Shown here piece after piece: positions 53,444-61,273 of a DNA stretch of 64,000 nucleotides. Source of the stretch: Streptomyces lateritius (GTDB taxonomy: Bacteria; Actinomycetota; Actinomycetes; Streptomycetales; Streptomycetaceae). Location of the stretch: the NCBI RefSeq assembly GCF_014649715.1, contig NZ_BMTO01000018.1, forward strand, positions 19,010 to 83,009. Reading direction: 5' to 3'. The notes below the pieces were generated by a model that worked only from the letters and a program-made list of their open reading frames with translations, made no database searches and had not been told where the DNA came from. Each line of letters starts with the position of its first letter. The stretch's first letter is position 1. A program made the translations under genes and the position numbers.

Positions 53444-53449
53444 TACTCT
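53444..53449 (+). promoter_or_regulatory. -10 box shared with the downstream paralog (copy 1)
   Basis: CTACTCTGAA with TACTCT 7 nt before GTG 53457; the same decamer recurs at 54144. Confidence 0.5.
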
Positions 53450-53456
53450 GAAAAGC

Positions 53457-54062
53457 GTGCCGGACGACGTGGGGGGCAAGCCGTTTCCGGACGGCGGAGA
53501 CCCCGAGAACTGGGACGACCGCGGGGGCGCGGACGAGGACTTCGCCACCGTGGTCTTCGACGAGGACTTCGTACGCGCTGCCCGGGTTCATGAGCCGACC
53601 GCCGTGGAGCGCCTGCTCGCGGCGGCGCAGGCGCGTGCCGAGGCGGAGGCCGCCCGGGCCCGCGCCGGTGGCGGACCGGGCGAGGACGAGCTCCACGAGG
53701 ACGGCTACGACCCCTCGAACCCCTTCGGCGGCTCCTACGGCGACGGCTACGACCCGGACGACCCCGACGACGACTCCGGCCCCTACGGCCCCCACGGAGG
53801 GGCTCTGCGCCCTTACCGCGGCAGTGCCCGCTGGCACCGGCCGGTCGCCTGGGTGCTCGCCCTCGTGATGGGCGTCGGGATGGTCGCCCTCGCCTTCACC
53901 GCGGTCTACCGGGGCGCCTCCGCCAACCGCCAGGACAAGGTGCCCGCGCCCGCCACGACGGGAATCGACAAGCCCCGGGCCGTTCCTCCGGCGGCCGTCG
54001 CGCCCTCCGCCTCCGCCCCCTACTCCGCGCCACCGGTCTCCGCCGTTCCGCCCACGCCGTGA
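53457..54062 (+). CDS. Membrane protein with VVFDExFVRAA motif (paralog A)
   Basis: 201 residues from GTG 53457. Cytoplasmic N-terminal 120 residues contain DFATVVFDEDFVRAARVHEPTAVERLLAAAQ, an acidic Gly/Tyr/Asp-rich stretch (YDPSNPFGGSYGDGYDPDDPDDD), then one membrane helix (VAWVLALVMGVGMVALAFTAVYRG, about 137-160) and a short Pro/Ala-rich external tail. The VVFDE motif block is shared with the next gene. I believe this corresponds to SCO2584, reported to contact the spore-wall machinery of S. coelicolor. No enzyme motif. Confidence 0.75.
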   Translation: MPDDVGGKPFPDGGDPENWDDRGGADEDFATVVFDEDFVRAARVHEPTAVERLLAAAQARAEAEAARARAGGGPGEDELHEDGYDPSNPFGGSYGDGYDPDDPDDDSGPYGPHGGALRPYRGSARWHRPVAWVLALVMGVGMVALAFTAVYRGASANRQDKVPAPATTGIDKPRAVPPAAVAPSASAPYSAPPVSAVPPTP

Positions 54063-54144
54063 CCCGAGGGCGCAGGAGGGTGACAGGTCGGAAATCTTCG
54101 GAACTTGTCGTGTACCTGGGCGTTTACCAGGGCTTCGTCCGACC

Positions 54145-54150
54145 TACTCT
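54145..54150 (+). promoter_or_regulatory. -10 box shared with the upstream paralog (copy 2)
   Basis: CTACTCTGAA with TACTCT 6 nt before ATG 54157. Confidence 0.5.
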
Positions 54151-54156
54151 GAAGGT

Positions 54157-55242
54157 ATGGCAGGGCGTGGCGACCCGCCTGAGGGGACGGCACCCGACCC
54201 CGGCGGCGGTGACGACGAGTACCGATCCGTCGTCTTCGACGAGTCGTTCGTCCGCGCTGCCCGGCTTCAGGAGTTCTCCGCCGAGGAGCGGATGGGCGAG
54301 CCCTCCCAGGCCGTGCGCTCCCGCGCCGTGCGTGAGCGCAGAAGCGGCTCCGGCCAGGCCGTTCTGCTCGTGCTGCTGATCCTCCTCGCCTTCGGAACGG
54401 CCATCTATCTCGGTGTCCGCAACCCCTATCAGCCCCCCATCGACCAGCGGGCCGAACCCCTGCGCATCACGATGGTCCCGCTGGCCCCCACGGGGCCCGT
54501 GCCGGGCGGCGAGCCCGCCCAGCTTTTCGCCCGCAGCCCCGCCGCCGAGTACCGCGAGGGCGCCTCCGGCATCAACCTCCCGCACACCGGACGCACCAGC
54601 CACTTCTCGGAGAGCCAGGTCCTCACCGCCCTGAGCATCGCCAAGGACTACCTGGTGGCCACGTCCCTGGAGCCCGACGTCCTGACCGGAGAGACGGTCC
54701 GCCCCGCCAGGCTGCTGATCGACCCCGACCAGCTGGAGCAGTTCGACCGGAGCGTCGAGTCGCCGCTCGACGACGGACTGCACGCGGTCTCGGGCTGGCT
54801 CGTGCGGTTCGACCCGGCCGAGGTGACCCTCGCCGATCCCGCGCCCCGCGTCCAGGGCACGCTCCGCTTCGCGGAGACGACCACCGACATGCTGGAGGTG
54901 ACCGCGGACCACACGTTCACGTACGCCCTGCGTCCCGCCACGTCGGGCGCCGGCCCGGTGGGCCAGGCCTCGCTCTTCACCGTCCACCGCGAGATCCACT
55001 TCCGCTTCGACCGCGAGGATCTGCGGATGCACCGCGCCGAACTGCTGACCAGCGCCGTCCAGGCCGGCCCCCAGTCCTGCGGCGACGACACCAGCGGCTC
55101 CCTGCGCCCTCTCCGGGCGGGTGAGCGGGCCTCCGGCTCCGACGGCGGGGAACCCGCCGTCACCGACCCGTACGCCACGGGCCGGCCCGCCGCCTCCCCG
55201 CTCTGCGGAACCCTCGATCCGAGCGCTCAGCCCTCGCTCTGA
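54157..55242 (+). CDS. Membrane protein with VVFDExFVRAA motif and external domain (paralog B)
   Basis: 361 residues from ATG 54157. N-terminal EYRSVVFDESFVRAARLQEFSAEERMG matches paralog A; one membrane helix (AVLLVLLILLAFGTAIYLGV, about 69-88); an external domain of about 240 residues (RAEPLRITMVPLAPTG..., ASGINLPHTGRTSHFSESQVLTALSIAKDYLVATSL) with two cysteines (QSCGDD, PLCGTL). The external part is unlike that of paralog A and I do not recognise it. Its stop codon overlaps the 3' end of the convergent M48 gene by 16 bp. Confidence 0.75.
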   Translation: MAGRGDPPEGTAPDPGGGDDEYRSVVFDESFVRAARLQEFSAEERMGEPSQAVRSRAVRERRSGSGQAVLLVLLILLAFGTAIYLGVRNPYQPPIDQRAEPLRITMVPLAPTGPVPGGEPAQLFARSPAAEYREGASGINLPHTGRTSHFSESQVLTALSIAKDYLVATSLEPDVLTGETVRPARLLIDPDQLEQFDRSVESPLDDGLHAVSGWLVRFDPAEVTLADPAPRVQGTLRFAETTTDMLEVTADHTFTYALRPATSGAGPVGQASLFTVHREIHFRFDREDLRMHRAELLTSAVQAGPQSCGDDTSGSLRPLRAGERASGSDGGEPAVTDPYATGRPAASPLCGTLDPSAQPSL

Positions 55243-56396
55243 CCGCCCCGGCCGTCGCTCCCGCTCCCGCCCTCACCGCCTGCCGTACCGCCGTCGCCCG
55301 GCGTACCGTCGGCGGCCCCACCCGTAGCGCCGGTGGTCCCGTCGCCCCGCGAGGCAGCGCCGCCGAACCGGCTGCGCAGCTTCCCGCCCAGGTCACCCGC
55401 CAGGTCGCCCGCGCCACCGGCTATGTCGCCGACCAGCTTCATCAGCGGATCCCTGCTGGTGCGCACCGAATCGGCGTAGTGCCCCGCCGACTCACGGAAG
55501 GAGTCGGTCACCGAGGCGTCCTTGTCCTCCGAGCGCCGCGGGTAGTGGCCGTCCATGATCCGCTGGTAGTCGCGGGTCTCGGACCACTTCTTCAGCTCGG
55601 CCGCCCGGACGGTGGTGAACGGGTGCGAGCGCGGCAGCACATTGAGGATCTTGAGGACGGAGTCCCGCAGGTCGCCGCCCTTCTCGTACTCGTCGGCCTG
55701 GGCGAGGAACGCGTCCACGTTCATCTCGTGCAGGTGGTTGCCACCGGCGATCTTCATCAGGCCGCGCATCGAGGCCTGGAGGTCCTGCCCCACCAGAAGC
55801 CCCGCGCGGTCGGCGGAGAGCTCCGACTTGCGGAACCACTCGCGCAGCGCCGTCACGATAGCCATGATCGCCACATTGCCCAGGGGAATCCAGGCGACCT
55901 TCAGCGCCAGGCCCGTGAGGAACAGCAGGACCGTGCGGTACACGGAGTGACCGGAGAGGGCGTGGCCCACCTCGTGGCCGACGACCGCCCGCATCTCCTC
56001 CTCGTCGAGCAGCTCCACGAGGCCGGTGGTGACCACGATGATCGGCTCGTCCAGACCGATGCACATCGCGTTCGGCTTCGGGTCCTGCGTGACGTACATC
56101 GGCGGGACCTTCTCCAGGTCAAGGATGTAACACGCGTCCCGCAGCATGTCGTTGAGGTGCGCGAACTGGGCGTCGCTCACCCGGACGGAGTCGGAGAGGA
56201 AGAGCAGTCGGAGACTGCGCTCGGGCAGCAGCCCGCTGAGCGCCTTGAAGACCGTGTCGAAACCGGTCAGCTTGCGCAGCGCGACGAGGGCGGAGCGGTC
56301 GGCCGGGTGTTCGTAGGCCCGCGAGGAGATGTCCGGGAAGCGCTTGCGCTGCCTGCTCGGCACGTTCCCGTTTCCGTTGGCGGTCTGCTCGGTCAT
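55227..56396 (-). CDS. M48-family membrane zinc metalloprotease (HtpX-like)
   Basis: 389 residues from ATG 56396 (AGGGGG upstream). Zinc motif HEVGH in VGHEVGHALSGH, third ligand Glu in ELSADRAG; two hydrophobic segments around TVLLFLTGLALKVAWIPLG and NVAIMAIVTAL place the active site at the membrane. N-terminal PxxSSRAYEHPADRSAL and a Gly/Asp-rich C-terminal 70 residues. Related proteases degrade misfolded or unassembled membrane proteins. Convergent and overlapping with paralog B; divergent from the small gene at 56624. Confidence 0.88.
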   Translation of the reverse strand: MTEQTANGNGNVPSRQRKRFPDISSRAYEHPADRSALVALRKLTGFDTVFKALSGLLPERSLRLLFLSDSVRVSDAQFAHLNDMLRDACYILDLEKVPPMYVTQDPKPNAMCIGLDEPIIVVTTGLVELLDEEEMRAVVGHEVGHALSGHSVYRTVLLFLTGLALKVAWIPLGNVAIMAIVTALREWFRKSELSADRAGLLVGQDLQASMRGLMKIAGGNHLHEMNVDAFLAQADEYEKGGDLRDSVLKILNVLPRSHPFTTVRAAELKKWSETRDYQRIMDGHYPRRSEDKDASVTDSFRESAGHYADSVRTSRDPLMKLVGDIAGGAGDLAGDLGGKLRSRFGGAASRGDGTTGATGGAADGTPGDGGTAGGEGGSGSDGRGGQSEG

Positions 56397-56623
56397 GGAT
56401 GCCCCCTGTTCGTACGAGACCTTGCTCGTCCCCCTGACCCGTCCCAGCCTAGGTGCTGGGGCCCGCGTGTGCCGGAGCCTGTGGACAACCGACCTGTGGA
56501 CAACTCGGGCAGCGTGGAACATCAACGCCAACGACTGAGTCGGCGTGAGCGTGCCCGGAGGCCCCGCATACGATGTGGGCGAAGTCTCCGCTCCCACCCC
56601 CGATCGATAAGGTCCTGCCGAAG

Positions 56624-56782
56624 ATGAGCCTCCACAGCACCGCATCCAACCTGGTCTCGCTCGCCCAGGGCGAGCACGGCGGCAACCACGAAAGCCTCAG
56701 CCCTTACCTCACCGGTTTCGGCGCGCTCGGTGCGCTGCTCCTGCTGCTGTGGATCACCACCCGCTTCAACCGCGACCGCTGA
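56624..56782 (+). CDS. Small single-helix membrane protein
   Basis: 52 residues from ATG 56624 (MSLHSTASNLVSLAQGEHGG). A polar N-terminal half is followed by one helix (YLTGFGALGALLLLLWITTRF) and NRDR. A -10-like TACGAT lies at 56569-56574. Conserved placement directly before nadD is likely in streptomycetes, but I cannot name a family. In-frame upstream ATG 56573 would add 17 residues. Confidence 0.6.
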   Translation: MSLHSTASNLVSLAQGEHGGNHESLSPYLTGFGALGALLLLLWITTRFNRDR

Positions 56783-56820
56783 GCCGGCGACCGCCGCTCA
56801 GGCGTTCGCCGCCGTGCCAG

Positions 56821-56826
56821 TAGGCT
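56821..56826 (+). promoter_or_regulatory. -10 box of nadD
   Basis: TAGGCT ends 8 nt before ATG 56835; leaderless or nearly so. Confidence 0.5.
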
Positions 56827-56834
56827 CTGCACGC

Positions 56835-57455
56835 ATGGGAGAGCAGGAAGTGCCTACTGGCAGTCGCGGCAAGCGCCGACTCGGCGTGATGGGCGGGACG
56901 TTCGACCCGATCCACCACGGACACCTGGTGGCCGCCAGTGAGGTGGCCGCCCTGTTCCACCTCGACGAGGTGGTGTTCGTGCCGACCGGGCAGCCCTGGC
57001 AGAAGAGTCACAAGGCCGTCTCCGCGGCCGAGGACCGCTATCTGATGACGGTCATCGCCACCGCGTCGAACCCGCAGTTCTCGGTCAGCCGTATCGAGAT
57101 CGACCGCGGCGGACCCACGTACACCATCGACACCCTGCGGGACCTGCGCTCCCTCAACAGCGACTCGGACCTCTTCTTCATCACCGGGGCCGACGCGCTG
57201 TCGCAGATCCTCACGTGGCGCGACGCCGACGAGCTCTTCTCGCTCGCCCATTTCATCGGCGTCACCCGGCCGGGCCACGACCTCACGGACGACGGTCTGC
57301 CCAAGGGCGGGGTCTCGCTGGTCGAGGTCCCCGCGCTCGCGATCTCCTCCACCGACTGCCGGATGAGGGTCGCGCAGGGCGACCCGGTCTGGTATTTGGT
57401 GCCGGACGGCGTGGTGCGCTACATCGACAAGCGCCAGTTGTACCGCGGCGAGTGA
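56835..57455 (+). CDS. nadD: Nicotinate-nucleotide adenylyltransferase
   Basis: 206 residues from ATG 56835. It makes deamido-NAD from nicotinate mononucleotide and ATP. Nucleotidyltransferase motifs GVMGGTFDPIHHGHLVAA (HxGH) and ISSTDCRMRV (ISSTxxR type). In bacteria nadD is commonly followed by rsfS; here a LytR/LCP-type gene is placed between, 19 bp downstream of nadD, so all four genes to 60367 may be one operon. Confidence 0.95.
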   Translation: MGEQEVPTGSRGKRRLGVMGGTFDPIHHGHLVAASEVAALFHLDEVVFVPTGQPWQKSHKAVSAAEDRYLMTVIATASNPQFSVSRIEIDRGGPTYTIDTLRDLRSLNSDSDLFFITGADALSQILTWRDADELFSLAHFIGVTRPGHDLTDDGLPKGGVSLVEVPALAISSTDCRMRVAQGDPVWYLVPDGVVRYIDKRQLYRGE

Positions 57456-57474
57456 GCCTCGGAGAGGGGCACCG

Positions 57475-59199
57475 GTGAACGATCAGCAGAACCCGTACGA
57501 CCCGTACTACGCGCAGCCGCAGATCGTCGGCTACGACGAGTACGGGCAGCCGGTGTACCAGCAGGCCCCGCCTCAGGCACAGCAGCCGTACGACCCGTAC
57601 GCCCAGCAGCAGGCCCCGCAGCAGCATGTCCAGCAGCAGGGCTACGGTTACGACGCCTACGGGCAACCGATCCAGCACCAGCAGCCCCAGCAGTACCCCC
57701 AGCAACAGCCGTACGACCCGTACCAGCAGCAGCCCCAGCAGCAGCAGGACTACGGCTACGGGTCCTACGACAACGGGCAGCAGCACACCGGCCAGGCGCA
57801 CACCGGGCAGCAGTGGTCCGCGCGCGGCGAAACCGCCGCCCCCGCCCCGGTGGCGGCCCCGCCCGGGGTTCCGGGCCAGCGCCCGTCCCCGGAGACCCGA
57901 GGCGACGAAGACGGTGACGGCGAGGGCGGCGCTCGGGACTATCGCACCGAGCAGTTCGCGTTCATCGAGGAGCCCGACGAGGACTCCGAAGACGTCATCG
58001 ACTGGCTGAAGTTCACCGAGAGCCGCTCCGAGCGGCGCGAGGAGGCCAGGCGCCGCGGCCGCAACCGGGTCGTCGCCCTGATCGTCGTCCTCGCCCTCGC
58101 CGCGGTGGGCGGCGTCGGCTATCTCTGGTCCGCCGGCAAGCTCCCGGGCGCAGCCGGAGACGAGCAGCAGCGGAACACCGCTACCGGTCCCCAGAAGCGC
58201 GACACGATCGTCGTCCATCTCCACGACACCAAGGGCGGCGGAACCTCCACCGCCCTGCTGGTCGACAACACCACGACCAAGCAGGGCACCACCGTCCTGC
58301 TCCCCGACGCGCTCGCGGTCGCCAACGACGAGGGCTCCGCGACCACGCTCGCCAAGTCCGTCGAGGACGACGGCTCCAGCGGCACGCGCGAGGGCATCGG
58401 CAACCTCCTGGGCACGAAGATCACCGGTACCTGGCGGCTGGACACGCCCTACCTGGAGAACCTGGTCGAGCTCGTCAGCAACATCGACATCACCACCGAC
58501 ACCGACGTGCCCGCCGCGAAGAAGGGCGAGGCGCCGCTCGTCACCAAGGGCGAGAACCAGACACTCAACGGCCGCGCCGCCGTCGCCTACGCCACCTACC
58601 GCGCGCCCGGCGAGGCCGAGGCCAAGCAGCTCCAGCGCTTCGGCCAGGTCCTCTACGGCGTGCTGCGGAAGATGCCGGACGACCCCGAGGCCGCCACGGA
58701 GACGATCGCGACGCTCGTCCAGATCATGGACCCCTCCCTGCCCGAAAAGGACCTCGGCGCCTCGCTCGCCAGGCTCGCCGAGCACGCCAAGGGCGGCGAC
58801 TACAAGACGGCGATGCTCCCCGTGGAGCCCGACGGCTCGCTGAGCGAGAGCGCCGCCGACAGTGTGGTCAAGGACATCCTCGGCGGAAAGGTCAGCGCGC
58901 CCGAGCAGGGCGAGGCGGTCCGCGTCTCGGTCCGGGACGCCACCGGCGAGGACGCGACCGAGGCGGCCCGGATCGTCCTGGTCAACGGCGGCTACGCCTT
59001 CGTGGGCGGCGCGAAGGCGGACACCGAGGAGACCTCGCGGGTCCTCTACGGCGAGGACGCCCAGAAGGCGACCGCGGCCGAGGTGGCCAAGACCCTGGGT
59101 CTGCCCGAGAGCGCGGTCAAGAAGGGCAAGGCCGCCGGAAACGCCGATGTCACGGTGGTCCTGGGGCAGGATTACAAGATCCCCGGTGCCAGGGAATGA
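57475..59199 (+). CDS. Atypical LCP (LytR-CpsA-Psr) protein with LytR_C domain, PdtA-like
   Basis: 574 residues from GTG 57475. Cytoplasmic residues 1-190: Gln/Tyr/Pro-rich repeats (YDPYAQQQ, YGYDAYGQP) then an acidic stretch; membrane helix about 197-219; LCP-like domain about 235-430; LytR_C domain about 475-570. LCP enzymes ligate undecaprenyl-linked polymers to peptidoglycan. Here the normal PRD arginine motif reads LLPDALAV and the R-x-R.../DxxRxxRQ helix reads TYRAPGEAEAKQLQRFGQV, so most catalytic arginines are missing. S. coelicolor SCO2578 (PdtA) at this locus is reported to transfer polydiglycosylphosphate. Confidence 0.82.
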   Translation: MNDQQNPYDPYYAQPQIVGYDEYGQPVYQQAPPQAQQPYDPYAQQQAPQQHVQQQGYGYDAYGQPIQHQQPQQYPQQQPYDPYQQQPQQQQDYGYGSYDNGQQHTGQAHTGQQWSARGETAAPAPVAAPPGVPGQRPSPETRGDEDGDGEGGARDYRTEQFAFIEEPDEDSEDVIDWLKFTESRSERREEARRRGRNRVVALIVVLALAAVGGVGYLWSAGKLPGAAGDEQQRNTATGPQKRDTIVVHLHDTKGGGTSTALLVDNTTTKQGTTVLLPDALAVANDEGSATTLAKSVEDDGSSGTREGIGNLLGTKITGTWRLDTPYLENLVELVSNIDITTDTDVPAAKKGEAPLVTKGENQTLNGRAAVAYATYRAPGEAEAKQLQRFGQVLYGVLRKMPDDPEAATETIATLVQIMDPSLPEKDLGASLARLAEHAKGGDYKTAMLPVEPDGSLSESAADSVVKDILGGKVSAPEQGEAVRVSVRDATGEDATEAARIVLVNGGYAFVGGAKADTEETSRVLYGEDAQKATAAEVAKTLGLPESAVKKGKAAGNADVTVVLGQDYKIPGARE

Positions 59200-59249
59200 C
59201 CTCGTCGTAAAGGTTTGCGGGAGCGTCGGCGGTACGTGAGACCCTTGAT

Positions 59250-59717
59250 GTGTCTCTGACCGCCGACGAAAGCCTGCTTGTGACCGCCACGGATCGCTCC
59301 ATCGAGCTCGTCAACGCCGCCGCCCAGGCGGCGGCCGACCGGCTCGCGCACGACATCATCGCGTACGACGTCAGTGATGTGCTGTCGATCACCGACGCCT
59401 TCCTGCTCGCCTCCGCACCCAACGACCGCCAGGTCAAGTCGATCGTCGACGAGATCGAGGAGCGGCTCAACAAGGAGCTCGGCGCCAAGCCGGTGCGCCG
59501 CGAGGGCGACCGGGACGCCCGCTGGATCCTCCTGGACTACGTCGACATCGTCGTCCACGTCCAGCACAGCGAGGAGCGGGTCTTCTACGCCCTGGAGCGG
59601 CTCTGGAAGGACTGCCCCGAGCTGCCGCTCCCCGAGGACGCCCTGAAGACCCGCGGCAAGGCTGCCGAGCACGCCGCGCTGACCGGCGCCGACGGGACGG
59701 ACGGTGAGCTGAGCTGA
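59250..59717 (+). CDS. rsfS: Ribosomal silencing factor
   Basis: 155 residues from GTG 59250. RsfS binds L14 and blocks subunit joining in starvation. Family signatures: VLSITDAFLLASAPNDRQVKSIVDEIEERL and ARWILLDYVDIVVHVQHSEERVFYALERLW. The C-terminal 25 residues vary. Its stop TGA overlaps the CTG at which the next gene appears to begin. Confidence 0.95.
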   Translation: MSLTADESLLVTATDRSIELVNAAAQAAADRLAHDIIAYDVSDVLSITDAFLLASAPNDRQVKSIVDEIEERLNKELGAKPVRREGDRDARWILLDYVDIVVHVQHSEERVFYALERLWKDCPELPLPEDALKTRGKAAEHAALTGADGTDGELS

Positions 59718-60367
59718 GCGCCACCACGGGCGGCAGCGGCCGCCGTATCGTTCTGTGGCGCCACGGCCAGACGTCCTGGAACCTGGAGCGCCGCTTCCAG
59801 GGGTCCACGGACATCGAGCTGACCGAGACCGGCCTCGCCCAGGCGCGCCGGTCCGCCCGGCTGCTCGCCTCGCTCAGGCCGGACGCGATCATCGCCTCCG
59901 ACCTGAAGCGGGCGGCGGCCACTGCCGGTGAGCTCGCCGCCCTGACCGGCCACACCGTCGCGTACGACTCCGCACTGCGCGAGACGTACGCGGGGGAGTG
60001 GCAGGGACTGACCCACGACGAGATCGTCGGGCGGTACGGCGAGCAGTACGCCGCGTGGAAGCGCGGCGAGCCCGTGCGCAGGGGCGGTGGCGAGCTGGAG
60101 ACCGAGGTCGCCGACCGGGCCGCCCCGGTGGTCCTGGCGCACGCCGAGAAGCTGCCCACCGACGGCACGCTCGTCGTGGTGAGCCACGGCGGCACGATCC
60201 GGACCACCATCGGCCGGCTGCTCGGCCTGGAGGCGCGTCACTGGGAGGGCCTGGGCGGGCTCTCCAACTGCTGCTGGTCCGTCCTCGGCGAGGGCGCCCG
60301 CGGCTGGCGGCTGCTCGAGCACAACGCCGGCACCCTGCCCGAACCGGTGCTCGGCGACGACGACTGA
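59714..60367 (+). CDS. Histidine phosphatase (phosphoglycerate mutase / GpgP family), CTG start
   Basis: 217 residues. The catalytic RHGQTSWN is only 14-20 residues from the start; in this frame a stop (59705) lies upstream and the sole start-like codon before the catalytic motif is CTG 59714, which overlaps the rsfS stop as CTGA, with GGTGAG about 5 nt upstream. Other motifs: GSTDIELTETG, ETYAGEWQGLT, and the second His in VVSHGGTIR. At this position M. tuberculosis has Rv2419c, a glucosyl-3-phosphoglycerate phosphatase; substrate here may be similar. GTG 60074 is too late to encode an active enzyme. Confidence 0.88.
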   Translation: MSATTGGSGRRIVLWRHGQTSWNLERRFQGSTDIELTETGLAQARRSARLLASLRPDAIIASDLKRAAATAGELAALTGHTVAYDSALRETYAGEWQGLTHDEIVGRYGEQYAAWKRGEPVRRGGGELETEVADRAAPVVLAHAEKLPTDGTLVVVSHGGTIRTTIGRLLGLEARHWEGLGGLSNCCWSVLGEGARGWRLLEHNAGTLPEPVLGDDD

Positions 60368-60386
60368 GCCGCCCGACGGCCCGGAT

Positions 60387-60416
60387 TTCACTTTCCGGCA
60401 GCTCACAGGCTAAAGT
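60387..60416 (+). promoter_or_regulatory. Promoter of the first tRNA-Ala
   Basis: TTCACT (60387-60392), 18-bp spacer, TAAAGT (60411-60416), 36 bp before the mature 5' end. Confidence 0.5.
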
Positions 60417-60452
60417 TCTTCTTGTTCGCAGCGCGGAGCGCGAAGAACACGA

Positions 60453-60525
60453 GGGGCTATAGCTCAGTTGGTAGAGCGCCTGCATGGCATGCAGGAGGTC
60501 AGGAGTTCAATTCTCCTTAGCTCCA
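60453..60525 (+). tRNA. tRNA-Ala (anticodon GGC), copy 1
   Basis: Cloverleaf: acceptor GGGGCTA/TAGCTCC, D-arm GCTCAGTTGGTAGAGC, anticodon stem CCTGC/GCAGG with loop ATGGCAT, T-arm AGGAGTTCAATTCTCCT, discriminator A, CCA not encoded. Identical over all 73 bp to copy 2. Confidence 0.96.
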
Positions 60526-60532
60526 CAGTCAC

Positions 60533-60564
60533 CGAATCCCGTCCCCGTCAGGGGGCGGGATTCG
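60533..60564 (+). terminator. Terminator of tRNA-Ala copy 1
   Basis: Fourteen-bp stem with one wobble (60533-60546 with 60551-60564), 4-nt loop, 7 bp after the tRNA. Confidence 0.85.
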
Positions 60565-60699
60565 TCGTTGTGCCGCCCCTCCTCTCGCAGTGCGTCCCGA
60601 CCGCACGGCGGCTCTCCTCGTTGTCGGGCGCGTACGTCACGATCCGGCACGCGGGGCTCACCCACGTGCCGCCGTACGCACCCCGCAGTCGGCCGGAGT

Positions 60700-60983
60700 T
60701 CGCCGGCACGCGCGCGGTCCTTTCGCCGGCGTTCAGTCCGGCGCCGGCCGGCGGGCCGGCCGCCGTACCGCCCGCGAACGCCGCCGGCACCGGTCATCTG
60801 CGCGCCACCGTCACCCAGCCCGGGCGGCTGATCGGTGCCGCGTCCTTCGGCACACTCTTCCTCGGAGGACCGCATGCGCCGGGGGCCCATGCCTCCGGCA
60901 AAGCGCTGTGGACCTGCGCTCTCGCGCCGACCGCGGCTTCGATCTTGGGCGCCGCGCCCGGCCTGGGACGCCGAGCCCGCTGA
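60700..60983 (+). pseudogene. C-terminal remnant of an MFS (EmrB/QacA-type) drug transporter
   Basis: This frame reads VPPANAAGTGHLRATVTQ, PGRLIGAASFGTLFLGG and AHASGKALWTCALAPTAAS, ending LGRRAR-stop. This matches the last two helices of DHA2-type transporters (VP...AGTASGLLATVQQVG..LGVALFGTLF ... LRRAR) but with helix-breaking Pro and polar substitutions and no upstream transporter. The region 60565-60699 before it carries nothing I recognise. It sits between the two tRNA-Ala genes. Confidence 0.5.
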
Positions 60984-61054
60984 CCCCCTTGCGGGGCCAT
61001 GGCAGAATCGGACGGCCGGAGGGGGACGAGGGTCCGGACGGGAGGGAGTGTGCG

Positions 61055-61270
61055 ATGGCCGTGAGCCGTGCCGAGGGTGCCGATACCGATACCGATACCG
61101 ATACCGAGGCCGATGCCGTTGCCGAGCCCGCCGGCCGCCTCACCCCGGTCGAGGGGACGGGAGCCCGGCTCGACTGTCCCTCCTGCGGTTCCGCCCATGT
61201 CGCCCAAGTGCTCGGCGACAACGGCGGGGTGTCCTATGTGTGCACGTCCTGCGGCCACAGCTGGAGCTGA
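61055..61270 (+). CDS. Small zinc-ribbon protein
   Basis: 71 residues from ATG 61055 behind GGGAGGGA. N-terminal 35 residues are acidic with a DTDTDTDT run encoded by four CGATAC hexamers; the C-terminal half is a zinc ribbon with CPSC and CTSC pairs (LDCPSCGSAHVAQVLGDNGGVSYVCTSCGHSWS). Possible nucleic-acid or protein binding. It is followed 3 bp later by another Cys-rich gene. Confidence 0.65.
   Translation: MAVSRAEGADTDTDTDTEADAVAEPAGRLTPVEGTGARLDCPSCGSAHVAQVLGDNGGVSYVCTSCGHSWS
61081..61104 (+). repeat. Hexanucleotide repeat (CGATAC)4
   Basis: Four perfect copies followed by two degenerate ones (CGAGGC, CGATGC), in frame within the zinc-ribbon gene. Confidence 0.9.
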
Positions 61271-61273
61271 GTG

